Origin: Pseudomonas tolaasii NCPPB 2192
GTDB taxonomy: Bacteria > Pseudomonadota > Gammaproteobacteria > Pseudomonadales > Pseudomonadaceae
Length of the DNA: 64,000 nt
Direction of reading: 5' to 3'
NCBI RefSeq assembly: GCF_002813445.1
Contig: NZ_PHHD01000001.1
Span: 5,518,001-5,582,000 of the forward strand
Shown: positions 60,260 through 64,000 of the stretch, piece by piece
Numbering within the stretch: position 1 is the first letter of the stretch
Layout: the number at the start of each line of letters is the position of its first letter
Made by a program: the position numbers and the translations under genes
Notes under the pieces: generated by a model
What the model saw: only the letters and a program-made list of their open reading frames with translations
Database searches by the model: none
What the model was told of the DNA's origin: nothing

Positions 60260-61129
60260 TCAGGCGACCGCGATTTCGGTCGTGAGGGATTCGCGGTACA
60301 TCAGCGCCAGGTCAGCCAGGGCGGCCTTGGCGGTCTGGTTGCGGGTTTCGAAGGCCACCAGGCCTTTCCAGTTGGTTTCGACGATGGCCTGCACCACGTC
60401 GGCGTAGTCGCAGTTGCCGTCGTGAATGCCGAAGTGCTGGTCCTGCACGCCATTGTTGTTGCTGAAGGAAATGCCCTTGATCAGGTGGTGGTACTTGCGC
60501 ACCACTTCCGCCGGCAGGCCGTTCTCGATGTTGGCGTGGCCGGCGTCGAGGAAGAAGTACACGTTGCTGTGTTGTTCCAGGCGCTCGAACACAAACGCGT
60601 ATTCCGCTTCATGGGTGAAGATGTAGTGGAACGGCCGATAGTTGACGTAGTTGGACAGGTTTTCCAGGTAGATATCCGTGCCCCGGGCCTCGGCGTAGCG
60701 CGCCAGTTCCTGTACCGACTTGAGGTAATGCTCCAGTGCGACCTTCTTGGCCATCAACACCATTTTCGGCTCGACGATGCAGCCACCGTGAATGATCAAC
60801 GGCGCGCCCAGGCGGCTGGCGATGTCGATTTCCTTCTTCACGTATTCAACCGCCGCGACACGGAACGCCTCGACATCACTGCCCAGCGGCGCCTTGAAGT
60901 TGCCGTGGAAAATCGGCTTTACGCCTGTCGCCGTGATCTGCTCCTGCAACGCGGCGATACGCTCATCGGTCCAGTCATCGACCATCTCGCCAAACAGGCT
61001 GCCGTCGATGTACCAATGGGTGCAATGGCCTTCGATGGCCGTTTGCAGGCCCTTTTCGGCAGCCAGGTACTTCTGGTGTGCCACACCGGTACAGAACGGC
61101 ACGGTGGGGTTGATCAGTTTGCTTTCCAT
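60260..61129 (-). CDS. Metal-dependent TIM-barrel protein (xylose-isomerase-like/AP-endonuclease fold)
   Basis: The 289-residue protein has the XI-like metal site: E156 (IYLENLSNYV), D195 and H198 (YFFLDAGHANIE), H236 (FGIHDGN) and E261 (AFETRN). H75 (FHGNF) and H114 (IIHGG) are further conserved-looking positions. The fold covers isomerases, epimerases and dehydratases acting on sugars, so the reaction is unknown. It lies 26 bases downstream of a rubredoxin gene and upstream of a LysE exporter. This points to a small biosynthetic or detoxification unit rather than sugar catabolism. Confidence 0.78.
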   Translation of the reverse strand: MESKLINPTVPFCTGVAHQKYLAAEKGLQTAIEGHCTHWYIDGSLFGEMVDDWTDERIAALQEQITATGVKPIFHGNFKAPLGSDVEAFRVAAVEYVKKEIDIASRLGAPLIIHGGCIVEPKMVLMAKKVALEHYLKSVQELARYAEARGTDIYLENLSNYVNYRPFHYIFTHEAEYAFVFERLEQHSNVYFFLDAGHANIENGLPAEVVRKYHHLIKGISFSNNNGVQDQHFGIHDGNCDYADVVQAIVETNWKGLVAFETRNQTAKAALADLALMYRESLTTEIAVA

Positions 61130-61155
61130 GAAGCGATTCCTTTCGTTATGGAGCG

Positions 61156-61320
61156 TTAAAGTTCAATGGCCATGAAATCGGCCTTGGTCACGCCGCAATC
61201 CGGGCATGTCCAGTCTTCCGGCACCTCTTCCCAAGGGGTACCTGCCGGGATTCCATCTTCAGGAATACCCAATTCTTCTACGTACATAAAACCGCAGGGT
61301 GCGCACATATAAGTCTTCAT
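61156..61320 (-). CDS. Rubredoxin, 54 aa
   Basis: The 54-residue protein has both Fe-binding pairs: C6-x-x-C9-G (MCAPCGFMYVEE) and C39-x-x-C42-G (DWTCPDCGVTKADF). The aromatic core GTPWEEVPEDW is also present. This is the full length of a one-iron Fe(Cys)4 electron carrier. It is the first gene of a minus-strand unit with the TIM-barrel protein and LysE exporter, and divergent from a MocR regulator. No alkane hydroxylase, the usual partner in pseudomonads, lies nearby. Confidence 0.88.
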   Translation of the reverse strand: MKTYMCAPCGFMYVEELGIPEDGIPAGTPWEEVPEDWTCPDCGVTKADFMAIEL

Positions 61321-61478
61321 GAGAATGCGAAATCCATTGCTCGCGTGTATGAAATTTCGCCAAATCCTGGCGAGATGGCGCGCAGTCTAGGGGAGCGGCA
61401 TTGCACAAGGCAGGTAAAGTGATGCCTAATCCGGCCTAACTTCACCGGTAAAAGCACCGGCAAAGACAAGGAAGCTTT

Positions 61479-62891
61479 ATGTTTGTATCCGCCATCGCCT
61501 TTGTGGAAGGCGTTCCCAAGGTCCAGCAGATCGTCGAGGCGTTCAGCCAGGCCATCGAAAACGGCGAATGGGCGCCCGGCAGCAAGTTGCCGTCGGTGCG
61601 TGAGCTGACCCAAATCCTGGGTGTAAGCAAGTTCACCCTCAACGAAGCGCTGGACCGCCTGCGCGGGCGCAGCCTGCTGACCTCAAGCCAAGGCCGCGGC
61701 TACTTCGTGGCGATGGACACCGCCCGCCCCGCCTCGGTGGCCTGGGTGGATTTATTGCCCCAGGACCTGCTCAGCGTGCTGCGTCGCCCGCTGGTCACCG
61801 CCAGCGGCGAGCTGCGCCCCGGTGGCGGGCATTTGCCGGAAGACTGGTTGAATGCCGAAGCCATCCGCCAGGCCATGCGCAGCGTGGTGCGCGCGCCGTC
61901 GTTGCGTATCGCCGGGCTGGGCACACCGGCCGGGTTGCTGCCATTGCGCCAGGCCCTGCAACAGAAGCTGCACAGCGAAGGTTTATCGGTGCCGCTGGAG
62001 CAAATCATCACCACGCCCAACACCGTGCAAGGCCTGGACATGCTCATGCGCCTGCTCGCCCGCCCCGGCGACACGGTGCTGCTGGACGCACCGTGCTACT
62101 TCAACTTCCACGCCAACCTGGCGCTGCACGGGGTCAAGGTAGTGACCATCGAGCGCCGCCCCGACGGCTTCGACTTCACCGCCCTGGAACACTTGCTGGC
62201 CGAGCATCGCCCCAGCCTGTACCTGACCACCAGCGTGCTGCATAACCCCACCGGCCATTCGTTCAGCCCCAGCCAGGCCTTTCGCCTGCTGCAACTGACC
62301 CGGCAGTACCACTGCCATATCGTCGAGGACGACCTCTACGGCGACCTGCACCCCAACCCGCCGCCACGCCTGGCCGCCCTCGCCGGGCTGGAGCAGGTCA
62401 CCTACCTGTCGGGCTTCTCGAAAATCCTCAGCGCCAACACCCGTGTCAGCTACGTGGTGGCCGCCCCCCAATTGGCGGCGAACCTGACCAATATGAAATT
62501 GATGAGCGGCGGCGTGACTTCGGAGCTGTTTGAGCAGATCGTCTACCGCATGCTCAGCGAAGGCAGCTACGCCAAGCATCGCAAGCGCATGGTGCAGCGC
62601 TTGATGGAAGCCGGCGGGCGCGTCGAACAGTGGCTAAAGCGCTGCGGTTGCGAGCTGCCGATGGCCTATGAAGGCGGGATGTTTATTTGGGCGCGCCTGC
62701 CGCCGGGAGTGAACGGCGAACTGCTGGCCCAGGAGGCGTTGAAACGCAGCCTGGTATTGGCACCGGGTGCGCTGTTCGGCTACGACCCGGCGCACCGCGA
62801 TTCGATGCGGTTTAACGTGGCCCACACCGATGAGCCACGGGCGCAACGGGTGTTTGAAGCGCTGTTGCTCAAGGCCGTGCGCGGCCCTTGA
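61479..62891 (+). CDS. MocR-family (GntR helix-turn-helix fused to aminotransferase) transcriptional regulator
   Basis: The 470-residue regulator has a GntR winged helix at residues ~10-80 (SKLPSVRELTQILGVSKFTL, RLRGRSLLTSSQGRGYFV). A fold-type-I aminotransferase-like domain follows, with the PLP lysine K315 in YLSGFSKILSANTRVSYVVA. Supporting motifs are SVLHNPTGHSFSP and VEDDLYGDLHP. MocR proteins bind PLP and control amino-acid, GABA or vitamin B6 genes. It is divergent from the rubredoxin gene with a 158-base gap and is its best candidate regulator. Confidence 0.9.
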   Translation: MFVSAIAFVEGVPKVQQIVEAFSQAIENGEWAPGSKLPSVRELTQILGVSKFTLNEALDRLRGRSLLTSSQGRGYFVAMDTARPASVAWVDLLPQDLLSVLRRPLVTASGELRPGGGHLPEDWLNAEAIRQAMRSVVRAPSLRIAGLGTPAGLLPLRQALQQKLHSEGLSVPLEQIITTPNTVQGLDMLMRLLARPGDTVLLDAPCYFNFHANLALHGVKVVTIERRPDGFDFTALEHLLAEHRPSLYLTTSVLHNPTGHSFSPSQAFRLLQLTRQYHCHIVEDDLYGDLHPNPPPRLAALAGLEQVTYLSGFSKILSANTRVSYVVAAPQLAANLTNMKLMSGGVTSELFEQIVYRMLSEGSYAKHRKRMVQRLMEAGGRVEQWLKRCGCELPMAYEGGMFIWARLPPGVNGELLAQEALKRSLVLAPGALFGYDPAHRDSMRFNVAHTDEPRAQRVFEALLLKAVRGP

Positions 62892-63948
62892 GCATGCCGT
62901 GGTTGACCAGCAACGTGCGCATGGCATTGCGGGTGATGCCCAGCAGATCCGCCGTGCGCAGCTGGTTGAAGCCACAAAACGCAAACGCCTCGCGCACGAT
63001 CAGGTCTTCGATGTCGTGGAGCAAGGTGTCCCCCGGCACCTCGAACAACCTCAGCAATTGCTCGCGCATCACCTCTTGGGGAATGCGCGGCGCACCACTG
63101 TTGACGCTGGCGTGCATCGCACTGAGCCCGGCGGAAAACTTCAGGTGGCTGGGCATGATCGGCTTGTCGCCCGCCACCAGTAAAGCCAGGTGCACCACGT
63201 TTTCCAGCTCGCGGATATTGCCCGGCCACGGATAATCCAGCAGCGCCTGGGTAGCGGACTCAGAGAGCATCGGCTCGGCGATTTTCAGCCTGGCCGCGTA
63301 AGCCCGGCGAAAGTGCTCCACCAGCGGCAAAATATCCAGCGGCCGCTCGCGCAGAGGCAACACCTGCACCTGGGCGACATTGATGCGGTAGAACAAATCG
63401 AGACGAAAATTGCCCGCCTCCACCGCCTGTTCGAGGTCGATGTTGGTGGCGGTAACCAGGCGGATATTGATCTTGATGGGTTTGCGTGAGCCCACCCGCA
63501 CCACTTCCTGCTCCTGCAGCACGCGCAGCAACTTCACCTGTAAAGGCAGCGGCAAGTCGCCAATTTCATCCAGAAACAGCGTGCCGCCGTCGGCCTCTTC
63601 AAACCAGCCGCCACGCCTGCCCACCGCGCCGGAAAACGCTCCGGCCTCGTGCCCGAAAAACTCGCTTTCGGCGAGGGTTTCACTGATGGCACCGCAGTTC
63701 ACCGGCACAAACGCACCCGTGCGCCCGCTGGCACTGTGAATGTAACGCGCCACCAGTTCCTTGCCGGTGCCGGTCTCGCCATTGATCAACACCGGCGCGT
63801 CGCTGGGGCCGACGCGTTTTAAATAGTCGAGCAGTTGCAACGAACGCGGGTCGGAAAATACCAGGGCCTTGGCGCGGATCGACAACGGGTCTTTTTCGCC
63901 CTGGGGCAAAGTCAGGATCGGCGTGGGCTGCCCGTGGGGACGGTTCAT
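62869..63948 (-). CDS. Sigma-54-dependent activator without sensor domain (SfnR-like)
   Basis: The 359-residue activator consists of an AAA+ domain and a Fis-type helix-turn-helix only. Walker A is GETGTGKE (~57-64), Walker B is GGTLFLDEIGDLPL, and the sigma-54 contact loop reads GAFSGA (103-108) instead of GAFTGA. The C-terminal DNA-binding motif is LRTADLLGITRNAMRTLLVN. The short N-terminus and LTLPQGEKDPLSIRAKALVF resemble SfnR, which activates sulfone use under sulfur limitation. The start at 63948 (MNRPHGQP) is preferred over a TTG two codons earlier. It overlaps the end of the convergent MocR gene by 23 bases. Confidence 0.88.
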   Translation of the reverse strand: MNRPHGQPTPILTLPQGEKDPLSIRAKALVFSDPRSLQLLDYLKRVGPSDAPVLINGETGTGKELVARYIHSASGRTGAFVPVNCGAISETLAESEFFGHEAGAFSGAVGRRGGWFEEADGGTLFLDEIGDLPLPLQVKLLRVLQEQEVVRVGSRKPIKINIRLVTATNIDLEQAVEAGNFRLDLFYRINVAQVQVLPLRERPLDILPLVEHFRRAYAARLKIAEPMLSESATQALLDYPWPGNIRELENVVHLALLVAGDKPIMPSHLKFSAGLSAMHASVNSGAPRIPQEVMREQLLRLFEVPGDTLLHDIEDLIVREAFAFCGFNQLRTADLLGITRNAMRTLLVNHGMLKGRARP

Positions 63949-64000
63949 GAACAATTTCCCGGCGGCGAGATAAAGAAGTGAGCGTGACTCTACCCAGCCG

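Overview
The window is high-GC Gram-negative DNA and looks like a Pseudomonas chromosome, most likely of the P. fluorescens complex. The reasons are the inositol cluster with an RpiR regulator, the pau-type polyamine genes, a DksA2-like paralogue, a CPG2-type carboxypeptidase, SfnR-like and MocR regulators, and about a dozen paired REP elements whose arms read TGTGGGAGCTGGCTTGCCTG or TGTGGGAGCGGGC. No rRNA, tRNA, IS transposase, phage gene or CRISPR array was seen.

Layout. 1-6.2 kb: the end of a TonB-dependent receptor, an orphan OpuAC-type binding protein, several small unknown genes, a chemoreceptor and a dksA2-like gene. 6.5-11.3 kb: one very large (1583 aa) putative toxin/effector of the Pseudomonas DUF6543 'dermonecrotic-toxin-like' type. 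11.3-25.5 kb: a nearly complete myo-inositol regulon on the minus strand. It holds iolC-iolE-iolB-iolI-iolD-iolG, a second Gfo/Idh/MocA dehydrogenase and an inositol-type ABC importer, with iolR (RpiR) divergent from iolC. A shared motif TGGAA-N6-TTCCA lies upstream of both iolC and the importer and is a candidate IolR operator. 25.6-31.6 kb: a Cus-type copper/silver efflux operon with a Met/Cys-rich periplasmic protein in front. 31.8-35.2 kb: a membrane protein paired with an unannotated 24-residue membrane peptide, then an OmpR-type two-component system. 35.3-38.6 kb: an aldo-keto reductase/SDR/SRPBCC operon with a divergent LysR. 38.7-43.6 kb: a glutamylpolyamine catabolic operon next to an AraC regulator. 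43.7-50.7 kb: a siderophore-type receptor, an AhpD-like protein, an MscS channel with a cyclic-nucleotide-binding-like domain, a pirin, an MFS exporter and a lipoprotein.

50.8-56.9 kb is the most clearly accessory segment. It encodes an Rhs protein with a C-terminal toxin domain and its probable immunity gene. A promoterless-looking orphan toxin-tip gene and a second probable immunity gene follow. Composition becomes strongly AT-rich exactly after the Rhs core's DPLGL boundary. This polymorphic-toxin locus is the best candidate for an undescribed system. The second is the small rubredoxin/TIM-barrel/LysE-exporter operon with a divergent MocR activator at 59.5-62.9 kb. The right end also holds a CPG2-like carboxypeptidase, a MASE2-GGDEF cyclase and an SfnR-like sigma-54 activator.

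All calls were made by reading the sequence and protein motifs. No database search was run.
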